DNA of 64,000 nt from Voacanga thouarsii (taxonomy: Eukaryota; Streptophyta; Magnoliopsida; Gentianales; Apocynaceae), in assembly GCA_026120185.1 (NCBI GenBank), contig JANUWF010003368.1, forward strand, positions 682,001 through 746,000, written 5' to 3'. The notes under the pieces are model-generated. The model had not been told where the DNA came from and ran no database searches. It worked only from the letters and a program-made list of their open reading frames with translations. Numbering within the stretch: position 1 is the first letter of the stretch; every line of letters starts with the position of its first letter. Below, one piece after another: positions 47,600 through 58,931 of the stretch. The position numbers were made by a program, and so were the translations under genes.

Positions 47600-48482
47600 T
47601 CTAATGAACTTGATAGACTTATTCTTATAGTCTGCTTTCACTCTATACTTAGCTAGTCAATCCATACCCAAAATTAGGTCATAGTCGTCAATAGCTAAGA
47701 CTACTCAATATCTCTCCAAGATCTCTTTCCCCATTTCAATCTTACAATTCTACACATGCCAATCCACTTGCACCATTTTTCCCAAGGGCGTACTTACCAA
47801 CATGGTAAAAGGTAATTCTACTCCATCCCAACCCAAATGATATGCACAATTCTTGCTTAAATAGGAATGGGTAGATCCAGGGTTTATTAATGCATTAACT
47901 GAATGACCTTGGATAGTAAACATACCTTCCACTACTGCTACATTTACTCCAACTTCCTCTCGGTTAAGAGCGAAAACCTTCGCTTTCACTTGTGGCTTCC
48001 GAGTTCCACTTCAAAAGGCTCCCATACTATTGGCTTGATTGGTTCCCGCAGTTTAGGCCAGGTTTCCTTGTCCGATTTGAAGAAGTTTTGGGCAAGCGTT
48101 TCGAAGATGCGTCAGATCTCCACAATTGTAGCATTTTCACTCAGCTCTTTTAGACTAACAGTTCTTCTCTACATGACCCTTCTTCCCGTAATGTCGGCAT
48201 AATGGAAGATTCTGTGTAGGACCAGTTGGTGCCATTCGTACTTGCTTTCCTCGATTCTGTCATTGCTGGAGGGCAGGTCGCTTATTAGTTTGCTGCCTCT
48301 GAAAGGGTCTCGGTGGTTGCCTTGGCAGTAAGAACGGTCTTGGTACCATCCTGCTTCGATCTTCGTTCTCTGTCTGGGTTGCCACGTCTACTGCCCCCGA
48401 ATAAGTCATCAGTGGAGAAGGTACCAAAGCCCTTCTCAGCTCCTACCTCAATCTTTTAACCAATTACCTAGTTCGGTTCTAC
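47600..48482 (-). pseudogene. G1 aspartic protease and gag zinc knuckle, broken
   Basis: Minus strand. Protease at 47989-47750: GMFTIQGHSVNALINPGSTH, where the catalytic Asp of the D-P/S-G motif is Asn. Upstream, a nucleocapsid CCHC knuckle near 48205-48160 reads LCRHYGKKGHVEKNC, in which the second Cys is Tyr. Gln/Arg/Gly-rich linker of gag before it, then the C2 target site (48483-48487). Confidence 0.85.
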
Positions 48483-48487
48483 TCGGT

Positions 48488-50515
48488 TGTTGGATTGTAT
48501 GCCCTCTTAGACTAGGTTTCTAATGTAAAATCGAATATTTTAATAAAAGAATTTATTTTCAGAAATTAGTTGTGAATTTACTTTTTGTTTGTGCACAATT
48601 TTTGTTTGGAACAGACCCATTGTGTTTAAATAAGTGATCCATGTGAATGGTGGTCTTTCACAGTAAGGTATGGATCACGGGTTATTTAACACATAAACAT
48701 TTGTTCTTAACATATTGATGAGACTGAGAATCTCATCATGTTTAGGTTATTATGTTATGAATTCCAAATGGGGAATGGCTTACCTTTAGCCAGTGAGTAG
48801 TCCACTCATTTCATGACATAAGTGTATTTCGAATACGTAGAATAGGACCTGTAGTAGTAGTTTCTAAAAGTACTATATGATAGAAACCTAGACTACTACT
48901 GCTACAGCGTGGACCAGTACTCTACGACTTAAGTATGAGTTGGTGGTCTGACGAAGCTGGAAGCATATACTTTGATATGCTATAGTTGAGGTTCTATAGT
49001 AGAACTAATATACTTGTGTATTAGGTATATGTAACTAGTTAGTTAAGACAGACTTGTACAAGATAATTTCTGCACTATATCACCCCTTGTGGTTGTCCGA
49101 ATGGTCTAAAATGTCCAGAGCCCTGGGAAATATGACTCGGATGTTTGCCTTAGGGTAGCTCCTTTGGAAAGCGGAAACACTCCAGAAAGTCGTAGATCAT
49201 TAGACTAGAAGCCTAAGGATGGTAGATGTCATTTAGAGGGGTGTTAGTACACTTCTTCCTCTCTAAATATACGGTGATGTGTAGAGGGGTATTTTAGTCA
49301 TTTCACCTGTAAGTCAGAGACTTTGCTAATGCAGCATTGTCCTTGGGGTCAATATTTTCTTATAGTGATATTAGAAAATAATTAAAATACAAAATACAGT
49401 TATTTATATAGCAGGGGTATTTTGGTCATTTTAGCAGCCAAGGCGATGTGTTTTTTAGGTCATTGGAATAGCCCGTAAGTCCTAACTAATTTTGGGTTGA
49501 GGAATTGGTCTCAGTTCAAGAGGATTTTATTTTATTTTGTTTTATGCAGGATGTCTAATTTATTATTAGGCTGGAATAAAATAAATAAATAAAAAAAAAT
49601 AAAAATAGGAGTTGAGAGAAATTAATTATCTGGTTTAATTGGTTAATTAATTATTCTGGGCCTAGGTCCAGTATGAATGATTAGGAAATTAACCTGGGCT
49701 TAAACTAGAGAAAATAATTAATGCTTAATTATTTATTATGTTATTTATATAAGCCAAAGAAATAAATAATTAAAGATTAATTATTTTGGTTCATTTGGGT
49801 TCATTAATTATTTATTGGGTTATTTATATAAGCTCAGGAAATAAATAATTAATGTTTATTATTTTGGGCCTTTTGGGTACAAGAGAAATAATAAATATTA
49901 TTTTGGCCCAATAGCTTGGACCGTAGGGTTTTTTCCAAATACGGTTAAGAAGAGTTTAGGGTTAAGCCAAACTTATTCTCAGGATAACATCCGGGTGTTT
50001 GAAATATGATATCCCGGGGGATATGTTTATCAGATAATGAGAGACCTAGTTTTGGCTGACCAATAAACAAGTCTCTGGTAGAAGAAAAACTCTAATCTCC
50101 CTAACACAACTGAGACTCACATCCCTCTCTCTCTTGCTCACGTCTCCCTTTTCTCTGTTATTTCTCCTTGGAGCTTTGCTAACCAATAGCAAGAGAACCA
50201 AGGGAAATTGAAACCGTTCTTCTTCTCCGTTGTGTTTACCGACTAAAGGTTGGGCTGTAGTATATTCTGAGAGCTGAAAGGCTTGGCGTTTATACAAGCA
50301 AGGCGAAGTAGGAGGCTAGCGGGTTTTCAACTAGAAGCTTCTTCAAGTGGGTAAGGCGAAGCGATTCCTGTCGTTCAAGCCACTCTTACTCAACCTAGTA
50401 GGTTTAGAGCGCGCAAAGATATGATCTTTACGCTTCCGTGTGGCCTTTAAGGCTTGCGTTTTTTTTCCTCTATTTTTTTCGTTGGTGCATGCTTCCTCTG
50501 TTTTTTCGTCCCTCA
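48488..50515 (+). repeat. 5' LTR of C2
   Basis: Starts TGTTGGATTGTATGCC, ends CGTCCCTCA, 2028 bp. Around 49620-49870 it holds partly repeated units with GGGTTATTTATATAAGC and AATAAATAATTAA. A CT-rich stretch near 50120 precedes the probable R/U5 region. A minus-strand frame (50046-50297) with a copy in the 3' LTR is LTR sequence, not a gene. Confidence 0.93.
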
Positions 50516-50518
50516 ATG

Positions 50519-50530
50519 TGGTATCAAAGC
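50519..50530 (+). other. Primer binding site of C2 (initiator tRNA-Met)
   Basis: TGGTATCAAAGC three bases after the LTR, one G-to-A change from the usual site. Confidence 0.88.
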
Positions 50531-51843
50531 CAATGGTTCTTTGATCAATATAGGGAGCATGGTAGTTAATAAAAATGGAGAAGATGATTATATCTGTGAT
50601 CCTTCGCTGTTTTGGTATAGGATATGATGACTGTGAGCTTCATCGTTGAAGCATAGGGCTCTCTGTAATAAATTTTGGCTTTGATGTTTGATCGTGTAAA
50701 CCCAATTTAAATGGGTATAGGCGGTGGTGTTTTTATTTTGGATGAGTTTTTGTCAGTAAAAATGTCCAAAGAAGCCAAAGAAGTAAGCAAAAATCGAAGA
50801 GCAGAGGTCTCTACAACTTCCGCGCGAAAGAGAAAGAAAAATGAAGAAGAGAACTGTTCCTAAGCCGTTTGAGCCGTTTGAGCCTCCGTCGAGACACTGC
50901 CGAAATTGTGAGTGAAGCCGCGTTGTTCACGCCTTGGAGCCGAGCCAATTTGAAGGTGATTTGAGCCGTTTCAAATTGAAGAATTCCAATTGAATTGCAA
51001 TTCATTCGAGCGGGTCATGCAGTTGGGTTGGAGCTGCCATTCGGATAAACACGCGAGTTGACGTGAGAGAGCATTTGAGCGCGGGTAGCGGGCACGGGCG
51101 TGATCCGTGGGTCCTTGCGCGGATCCAGCATGCACAAGCACCAGGCGAGTGAGCGGGCGACTGGGCGCGGGTCAGCGGGCGGTTTGGGCGCGGGTTCTCA
51201 GGCGGGCGGGCTGCTTGGCGGCTTGAGGCAGCTGATGATCCGGTGTGGCTGGTGCTTCGAATGATATAAACCCGCGCCCAAGGTTTAAAATCTCTCAAAG
51301 GATATAAACCTTGACATAGAGATTTTAATGGACTTAGATATTTTATTTTTGAGTTAAAGAAAAACTTAATGGAAATTTAAAAGGATATTTTTCCAGAAAA
51401 CCTTTATTTTAAAAGACTAAGTGGGGGTTCCAACGGCCCTACGGCTTCCATCACGGTCCTCATTAGAGATCGTGGGCCCCCTCACGTCACCCTCGGAGTG
51501 AACCCGTATAGGATGGGGATACCACAAGGATCTAGATCTAATGGAATGATGTAATTAATAACCCCGGGCACGTACTATGATCGGCCAGCCCACGTTGGAG
51601 GTTATAATGCGAGGTATGTCCATAGGAAATGAAAGAAAACGGCCATCCCACGATGGAGTTATCCTCTAGATCGTTACCTAGAAGGGAAATTAATTTGTGG
51701 TGGTTAATATACTTAGCTTAGGGAATTGTTAATCTTCCTAAGAAGCTATATCAGTTTTCCTAAGAGCCAAATTATTTTCAGTGTACAAATTTTATTTTGT
51801 TTTCACAAACTAAATTCTTTCTTTTATCTTTCGATTTTCAGAA
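50531..51843 (+). other. C2 5' leader, with a GC-rich segment
   Basis: About 1.3 kb from primer site to gag. At about 51000-51260 it is strikingly GC-rich, with repeated GGGCGCGGGT and GCGGGCGG motifs, unlike the AT-rich surroundings. Its minus-strand frame (51002-51298) is Arg/Pro/Ala-rich and is likely just base composition. No gene recognised. Confidence 0.6.
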
Positions 51844-52650
51844 ATGGTAGGAGGTTCTTTTAGTCCATTGGTCGTTATTCTCAAGGAGAATAAGTTAATG
51901 GGTCCAAACTATGTGGACTGAAAAAGGAACCTGGACATAATACTCATAGCTGAAGAGTATAAGTATGTCCTTTACGAGACCTGTCCTGTTATCGGGGAAG
52001 GTTCCACCACCGAAGAGCGAGAAGCTGAGAAGGCGTGGAAGAAGGCTGATGAAATGGCACGTTGCTATATGTTAGCCTCCATGTCTAATGTGCTCCAGTC
52101 AAAACACGAGCACATGGCTTCTGCATATGGCATCAGTCAATCATTGGCTACTATGTTTGTAGACAAGAGCCGGCCCGAAGGCAGGAGGCTCTTCGAACTA
52201 TTATAAACACTAAGATGGCTGAGGGAGCATCAGTCCGAGAGCATATGCTCAAGATGATTACTGCTTTCAAGGAGGCAGAAATCTTAGGGGCTGTCATTGA
52301 CCCCAAGAGCCAAGTGGACATGGTTCTCGAATCTCTACTAGGCTCCTTCACTCAGTTCAAGTTGAACTATAACATGAACAAATTGAACATGAGTTTAACT
52401 GAATTGATGAAGGAGCTCCAGATGGCAAGAAGGTCATGAAGCCGCAGTCAAAAGCCATGATTGCTAAGGCTTCTTTCTCAGAACTGGGCCTAAACCCAGA
52501 AAGTTCAAGAGGAAGAAGGGGAATGCAGCTGCCCAGCCCAAGACCCAGCCCAAGGACAAACCAAAGGGCAAGTACTTCAAATGTGGGAAGAAGGGACACT
52601 GGAAAAAGGAGTGTCCAGATCTTCAAGCCAAGAAAAACCCCACAGGTAAT
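51844..52650 (+). pseudogene. C2 gag, broken
   Basis: ATG at 51844 (MVGGSFSPLVVILKENKLMG). A TGA replaces the expected Trp near 51919. Frameshifts near 52200 and 52435 follow. 52215-52439 reads SVREHMLKMITAFKEAEILG and LKELQM-like capsid end. The nucleocapsid knuckle YFKCGKKGHWKKEC lies near 52575-52615 in a third frame, with Lys/Pro-rich flanks. Confidence 0.88.
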
Positions 52651-54235
52651 GTTTTTTTTATCTAGAGTCTATATCAATGGTAGGATCAACTTCCACTTGG
52701 ATTGTTGATTCAGGAGCCACTGATTATATCTGTAACTCCTTGCAGGGGTTTAGAAAGATTAGAAGACTCAAGAAGGGCGAAGATGGGCTATGAGTGGGTA
52801 ATGGAGCACAAGTCTGGGCCCTTGCAGTGGGAGAGCTGGATCTTATTTTTTATTATAATAAGATAGTGGTTTTAAAAAATATTTTATATGTACCATGATT
52901 TCGTCAGAATTTGATTTTAGTTGCAAAACTTATAAATCAAGGATATTTTGTATCTTTCCATTTTGGTATTTCTATTAGTAGAGATGGAGAAATTTTATGT
53001 ACTGGGCACATGTATGGAAATTTGTCCTTTTTAAACCCTATTAACAACCAATTAAATAACACTCAGTCTGAATATTTAACTAAGAAGAGAAAGACCAATA
53101 TCAATGATTCATACCTTTGGCATCTAAGGTTGGGTCATATTAACTCAACCAGGATTCAGAGGCTAATCCATGATGGGCCTTTGGGCTTATTGAGATTGGA
53201 AAGTTGGCCTCAGTGTTAATCCTGCCTGATGGGAAAGATGACCAAGAGGTCATTTACACCAAAGGCGGATAGAGCCAATGAGGTGTTGAGTCTTGTTCAC
53301 ACTGATGTGTGTGGTCCATTGTCTACACTAGCTAGAGGAGGTTTTGAGTACTTCATCACTTTCACGGATGATTGTACGAGGTATGGTTACATTTACCTGA
53401 TGAGACGCAAGTCTGACTCTTTTGACAAGTTCAAGGAGTTTAAGGCTGAAGTGGAGGGTCGGACAGGTAAATTAATCAAAACCTTACATTGGATCGTAGT
53501 GGAGAGTACCTCCTAGGTGAATTCAAGGACTACATGGTACATCATAGGATAGTATCCCGGCTCTCTGCGCCGGGAACACCCCAGTAGAATGGAGTAGCTG
53601 AGAGAAGGAATAAGACGTTTATGGAAATGGTCTGAAGCATGATATCTCATGCTACTCTTCCAGTGTCCTTTTGGGGATATGCCCTGGAGACAGCGGCATA
53701 TATTCTGAACTTGGTGCCTTCCAAGTCAGTACTTAGGACTCCCTATGAGATGTGGACTAGGCGTAAGGTAAGTCTAAATTATTTCAGGATTTGGGGTTGT
53801 CCAGCTTATGTACTGGTCAAGGGAGACAAGTTAGAACTAAGATCAAAATTATGCTATTTTGTTGGCTATCCAAAAGGGACAAAAGGAGGTTACTTTTATC
53901 ATCCTAAGGAGCAGAAGGTACTAGTCAGTACCAATGCTAGATACTTAGAAGATGATCAAAGTACTTCCACTAAAGGTTCAATAAGGTTGGAACTTGAGGA
54001 GAAGTTATCTACGGAATCAACTTCTTTTGACCTGATTGCGGAGCAAGAAGAGGCACAGCCTCAAGAGCCTGTGCAAATGGAGCCTCATCATAGTGGGAGA
54101 GTGTCTAGGGTTCCGGATAGATGGACTGGAGAAGCCTTTGAGCTGGTCTCTGACCATTAGGAACAAGACCCCACTAGATACGAGGAGGCTATTGCTGATG
54201 CCGATGCAAATCTGTGGCATGAAGCAATGAAAGCT
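52651..54235 (+). pseudogene. C2 protease and integrase, broken
   Basis: Protease near 52690: STWIVDSGATDYICNS, with the D-S-G active site intact. Pre-integrase SYLWHLRLGHINSTRIQRL (53110). Integrase: LVHTDVCGPL (first Asp, 53290), then a 1-bp shift near 53485 before the DRSGEY part, TAG in the PQ-NGVAERRN segment near 53587, and TGA near 53632. The C-terminal part 53639-54160 is open (FWGYALETAAYILN, KLELRSKLCYFVGYPKGT). Confidence 0.9.
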
Positions 54236-55741
54236 GAGATTGTGTCTATGTACCTCAATCAGGTTTGGGATCTTGTAGCTTCACCTGAAGGGATAAAACT
54301 CATTAGGTACAAGTGGGTGTACAAGAGAAAGAGGGGAGTGGATGGGAAGGTAGAAACCTTCAAAGCTAGGCTTGTGGCGAAAGGGTATACTTAGAAAAAG
54401 GGAATCAACTATGAGGAAACCTTTTCCCCGGTAGCCATGCTTAAATCCATCTGCATCCTCCTTACCATCGCATGTCATTATGACTACGAGATATGGTAAA
54501 TGGATGTCAAGACGACATTCTTAAATGGCCATCTTAGCGAAGACATCTATATGTCCCAACCGGAAGGCTTCATTGCTGAAGGCCAGGAACATATGGTTTG
54601 CAAGCTTAAGAATTCCATTTATGGACTTAAGCAGGCATCGAGAACATGGAATATTCATTTTGATGAGACTGTAAAGTCTTATGGTTTTATTCAAAACGAA
54701 GATGAACCATGCGTGTGCAGGAAACTTGAAGGCATTAATGTGGTTTTTCTTGTCCTGTATGTGGATGACATTCTACTTATTGGAAATGATGTAGGGACAT
54801 TGTCATCTACAAAGATTTGGCTGTCTAGTCAATTCAGTATGAAGGACTTGGGAGAAGCCAGCAACATTCTCGGGATTAGGCTTCTTAGAAATAGGAAGCA
54901 GAGAATGTTAGGGTTATCCCAAGCAACATACAATGACAAGATGCTTGCCAAGTACAACCTGGACTTATGCAAGGGAGCTCTAATCCCTTATAGACATGGG
55001 TTGTCATTTTCTTCAAAGGACTATCCTAAGTCTCAAGAAGAAAAGGACAGAATGAGTAGGATTCCCTACGCTTCGACTGTGGGAAGTCTCATGTACGCCA
55101 TGCTGTGTACTAGGCCAGATATCTATTTTGCCGTGGGCTTAGTTAGCAGATATCAGTCAAACCCAAGGGAGGTTCATTGGCAAGCTGTAAAGTATATTCT
55201 CAAGTACCTCAAGGGAACGAGAGATTATATGCTGGTTTACAGGGCTGATGATTTGGTTCCTACAGGATACACAGACTCAGACTTCCAGGCGGATAAGGAT
55301 GAGAGAAAATCCACTAGTGGATATGTCTTCACCTTGTCTGGAGGAGCAATTTCATAGAGGAGTATCAAGCAGTCTTGTATTGCTGAATTAACCATGGAAG
55401 CTGAGTATGTGGCAGCTTCGGAGGCGTCCAAGGAAGCGGTTTGTCTCCGAAAGTTCCTTTCAGAACTTGGAGTTGTACCACATATGGACAGGCCGATTGT
55501 GATGTATTGCGACAACACTGGAGCAGTATCGCAATCTAAGGAACCTCGAAACCACAAGAAGGGGAAACACATTGAGAGGAAGTACCACCTGATCCGGGAT
55601 TTCATCCAGAGACGGGAAGTCATGGTGGAACATATTGCCTCAGAAAATAATCTAGTAGATCCATTCACCAAGGCTTTGGCTGAAAGAGTCTTCAAAAGAC
55701 ACTTAGACGCTATAGGGGTGGGCACCTATGGACTTACCTAG
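54236..55741 (+). pseudogene. C2 reverse transcriptase and RNase H, nearly open
   Basis: RT begins near 54240 (VSMYLNQVWDLV), with TAG near 54393 and TAA at 54497 in a run where Gln is usual. From 54500 the frame is open for 285 codons: MDVKTTFLNGHLSEDIYM, YGLKQASRTWNIHF, intact LYVDDILLIGND, FSMKDLGEASNILGIRL and YASTVGSLMYAMLCTRPDI. TAG at 55355 (Trp in the family) splits RNase H, whose second part (55394-55741) reads MEAEYVAASEASKEAV, MYCDNTGAVSQSKEP and HIERKYHLIRDFI. This is the best-kept pol in the window. Confidence 0.93.
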
Positions 55742-55750
55742 TCTTAGAGT

Positions 55751-55763
55751 GCAAGTGGGAGAT
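55751..55763 (+). other. Polypurine tract of C2
   Basis: GCAAGTGGGAGAT directly before the 3' LTR. Confidence 0.9.
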
Positions 55764-57787
55764 TGTTGGATTGTATGCCTTCTTAGACTAGGTTTCTGAT
55801 GTAAAATCGAATATTTTAATAAAAGAATTTATTTTCAGAAATTAGTTGTGAATTTACTTTTTATTTGTGCACAATTTTCGTTTGGAATAGATCCATTGTG
55901 TTTAAATAAGTGATCCATGTGAATGGTGGTCTTTCACAGTAAGGTATTGATCATAGGTTATTTGACACATAAACATTTGTTCTTAACCTATTGATGAGTC
56001 TGAGAATCTCATCATGTTTAGGTTATTATGTTATGAACTCCAAATGGGGAATGGCTTACCTTTAGCCAGTGAGTAGTCCACTCACTTCATGACATAAGTG
56101 TATTTCGAATACGTATAACAGGACCTGTAGTAGTGGTTTCTAAAAGTACTATATGATAGAAACCTAGACTACTACCGCTACAGCGTGGACTAGTACTCTA
56201 CGACTTGAGTATGAGTTGGTGGTCTGACGAAGTTGGAAACATATGCTTTGATATGCTATAGTTGAGGTTCTATAGTAGAACCAATATACTTGTGTATTGG
56301 GTATATGTAATTAGTTAGTTAAGACAGACTTATACAAGATAGTTTCTGCACTATATCACCCCTTTTGGTTATCCAAATGGTCTAAAATGTCCAGGGCCCT
56401 GGGAAACATGACTCTGATGTTTGCCTTAAGGTAGCTCCCTTGGAAAGTGGAAACACTCTAGAAAGTCGTGGATCATTGGACTAGAAGCCTAAGGATGGTA
56501 GATGTCATTTAGAGGGGTGTTAGTACACTTCTTCCTCTCTAAATGTACGGCGATATGTAGAGGGGTATTTTAGTCATTTCACCTGTAGGTCGGAGACTTT
56601 GCTAATGCAATATTGTCCTTGGGGTTAATATTTCCTTATGGTGATATTAGAAAATATTTAAAATACAAAATACAGTTATTTATATAGCAGGGGTATTTTG
56701 GTCATTTTAGCAGTCAAGGCGATGTGTCTTTTTGGTCCTTGGAATAGCCCGTAAGTCCTAATTAATTTTGGGTTGAGGAATTGGTCTCAGTTCAAGAGGA
56801 TTTTATTTTATTTTATTTTATTCAGGATATCTAATTTATTATTAGGCTGGAATAAAATAAATAAATAAAAAAATAAAAATAGGAGTTGAGAGAAATTAAT
56901 TATCTGGTTTAATTGATTAATTAATTATTCAGGGCCTAGGTCCAGTATGAATAATTAGGAAATTAACTTGGGCTTAAATTAGGGAAAATAATTAATGCTT
57001 AATTATTTATTGGGTTATTTATATAAGCCCAAGAAATAAATCATTAAAGATTAATTATTTTGGTTTACTTGGGCTCATTAATTATTTATTGGGTTATTTA
57101 TATAAGCCCAGGAAATAAATAATTAATGTTTATTATTTTGGGCCTTTTGGGTCCAAGAGAAATAATAAATATTATTTCGGCCCAATAGCTTGGACCGTAG
57201 GGTTTTTTTCAGATACGGTTAAGAAGAGTTTAGGGTTAAGCCAAACTTATTCTCAGGATAACATCCGGGTATTTGAAATATGATATCCCGAGGGATATAT
57301 TTATCAGATAATGAGAGACCTAGTTTTGGATGACTAATAAATAAGTCTCTGGTAGAAGAAAAACCCTAATCTCCCTAACACAACTGAGACTCATGTCCCT
57401 CTCTCTCTTGCTCACGCCTCCCTCTTCTCTGTCATTTCTCCTTGGAGCTTTGCTAACCAATAGCAAGAGAACCAAGGGGAATTGAGACCGTTCTTCTTCT
57501 CCGTTGTGTTTATCGACTAAAGGTTGGGCTATGGTATATTTTGAGAGCTGAAAGGCTTGGCGTTCATGCAAACAAGACGAAGTAGGAGGCTAGCGGGTTT
57601 TCAACCGGAAGCTTCTTCAAGTGGGCAAGGTGAAGCAATTCCTGTCGTTCAAGCCACTCCTACTCAACCTAGTAGGCTTAGAGCGCGCAAATGTATGATC
57701 TTTACGCTTCCGTGTGGCCTTTAAGGCTTGTTTTTTTTTCCTCTGTTTTTTTCGTTGGTGCATGCTTCCTCTGTTTTCCGTCCCTCA
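55764..57787 (+). repeat. 3' LTR of C2
   Basis: 2024 bp, collinear with the 5' LTR including the paired TTATTTATATAAGC units (57012-57100). Confidence 0.93.
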
Positions 57788-57792
57788 TTGGT

Positions 57793-58416
57793 ATCCACCA
57801 GCTTCTTGCAATACTTTGACAATTGGGTAAAACGAGCAGCATACTGAGCCACGGTCATACTCCCTTGCTTCAGATTTAGGAACTCGTCCTCCCTTTTCTC
57901 TACTATCCACTGAGGGATATATTCCACTTTGAATGCCTCCATAAAGTTAGCTCATGTCCAGTCTTGATCTATTATTTTCCAGTCTTCTTGGACTTGCTGC
58001 CACCATACCCAAGTTGGGCCTCTCAGCCTAAACGCAGCAAATTTTACCATTCGCTTCTCAGTGTATTAGAGTGTGGCAAAGAAGTTCTCCATCTGCTCCA
58101 CCCACTGCTCTATTTTTTTGTCTTGCTCGGCTTCTTCTATGAAGGTGGGAGGATAGAACGTCAGAAACTTTTCCAAAGCTTCATCTTCCCCTTTTGGGTT
58201 TCTTTGTTCAGATAGGGTTTGCAGAATCTCTGTCATTTTGTGAAATGCTTGCCCTATGGTCACACTGGCAGGCTCTTCAAACCCCACTTCCTGCTCAGGT
58301 TCATTCTCATTCCCCTGATTTGGTGATGATAGTTGTGTTGCATCAAATTCCAGAGTCACGGGTTCTGCTTCAGGAACCCTTGTGCTGGATGCTACTGCAC
58401 GACGCTTTGGTGCCAT
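57793..58416 (-). pseudogene. G1 gag N-terminal part
   Basis: Minus strand, ATG at 58416-58414 (MAPKRRAVASSTRVPEAEP). The frame is open to 58066 (KFLTFYPPTFIEEAEQDKKI, then WVEQMENFFATL), has a TAG, then FAAFRLRGPTWVWWQQVQ in the linker and a second open part (MEAFKVEYIPQWIVEKREDE, FLNLKQGSMTVAQYAARFTQ, LSKYCKKLV). This is the Ty3/gypsy gag capsid domain with the usual F-x-Y-P and EF-x-L-x-QG pattern. It stops at the C2 target site; codons read past 57793 belong to the C2 LTR. Confidence 0.9.
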
Positions 58417-58931
58417 ACCATGTCCCCAGATAATAAGTTTATACATCCAAGTTTAAAATATTTAAATCTAGCATGCAATCATATTCAAACTTAAGTAAAA
58501 GTAAATTAGATGCAAGCTTTGCATACATAATTGCATTTTCAAGATTAGAGTACACCAAGGTACTCTTTATTTGCATAAATTTTGAAATAAAACATTAAAC
58601 ATGAAAGAACCCCTAGCACATGAGTTTATTGAAAGCAGTAAATAACAACTTCCTAAGCATGGTAAAACTTAGCCCCTAATCCTCATTAGAATCCTCGGTG
58701 TCAGTATCAGACAACCGTCCTCCAGCATTCTTAGAAAAGTCTATCCCTGCACCATTCACAAACCCATAGTCCATTGGTTCCTTCCTGGATCTCCTATAAC
58801 TCTCTGCAATTTCAACATGATTGGGTGGGGGTACAAAAGAAAGTCTAGGTGGAGATTCATAGTTTATCTCCCCCAAATCAACATTATGAGTAGTTAAAAC
58901 AATCATGGGCCTCGGTGGGTTTGGGACATAC
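58417..58931 (-). other. G1 leader region with a short acidic-ended ORF and poly(A)-like signals
   Basis: Minus strand, from the G2 LTR edge to gag. A frame open from inside the LTR to TAG at 58678-58676 has a possible ATG near 58909 (MIVLTTHNVDLGEINYE), PPRLSF and a SDTDTEDSNED C-terminus. Its balanced composition looks like real coding sequence. After it come AATAAA-like motifs (about 58634 and 58572). No primer site is seen. I do not recognise the peptide. It could be an extra leader ORF of this element group, or the 3' end of unrelated captured sequence. Confidence 0.45.

Larger units (their letters stand above)
48488..57787 (+). mobile_element. Full-length Ty1/copia element C2 inside G1 gag
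   Basis: 9.3 kb, LTRs 48488-50515 and 55764-57787. Target duplication TCGGT (48483-48487) versus TTGGT (57788-57792), one C/T difference. Primer site, gag, protease, integrase, RT, RNase H and PPT in copia order. The first 250 bp of the LTRs differ at about 13 sites by eye. Stops and shifts throughout, but RT and RNase H are nearly open. Tork/Angela-like by motif pattern (inferred). Confidence 0.93.
37388..58931 (-). mobile_element. Del/Tekay-type chromovirus G1, minus strand, twice interrupted
   Basis: On the minus strand: gag (58416-57793 and on past C2), zinc knuckle, protease, RT, RNase H, integrase, chromodomain, PPT and 3' LTR. The order RT-RNase H-integrase-chromodomain is that of Ty3/gypsy chromoviruses. 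The 3' LTR is 3.9 kb. A solo LTR (42370-45582) splits integrase and C2 (48488-57787) splits gag. The 5' LTR and primer site are not seen: the leader stops at the end of the G2 LTR, so G2 probably landed in the leader and pushed them beyond the window. Confidence 0.88.

Noticed and set aside
50046..50297. 83-codon minus-strand frame repeated at 57320-57571
   Set aside because: The recurrence is only because both copies are LTRs of C2; antisense with no domain.
51002..51298. 98-codon Arg/Pro/Ala-rich minus-strand frame
   Set aside because: Composition follows the GC-rich C2 leader; antisense to the element and without motif.
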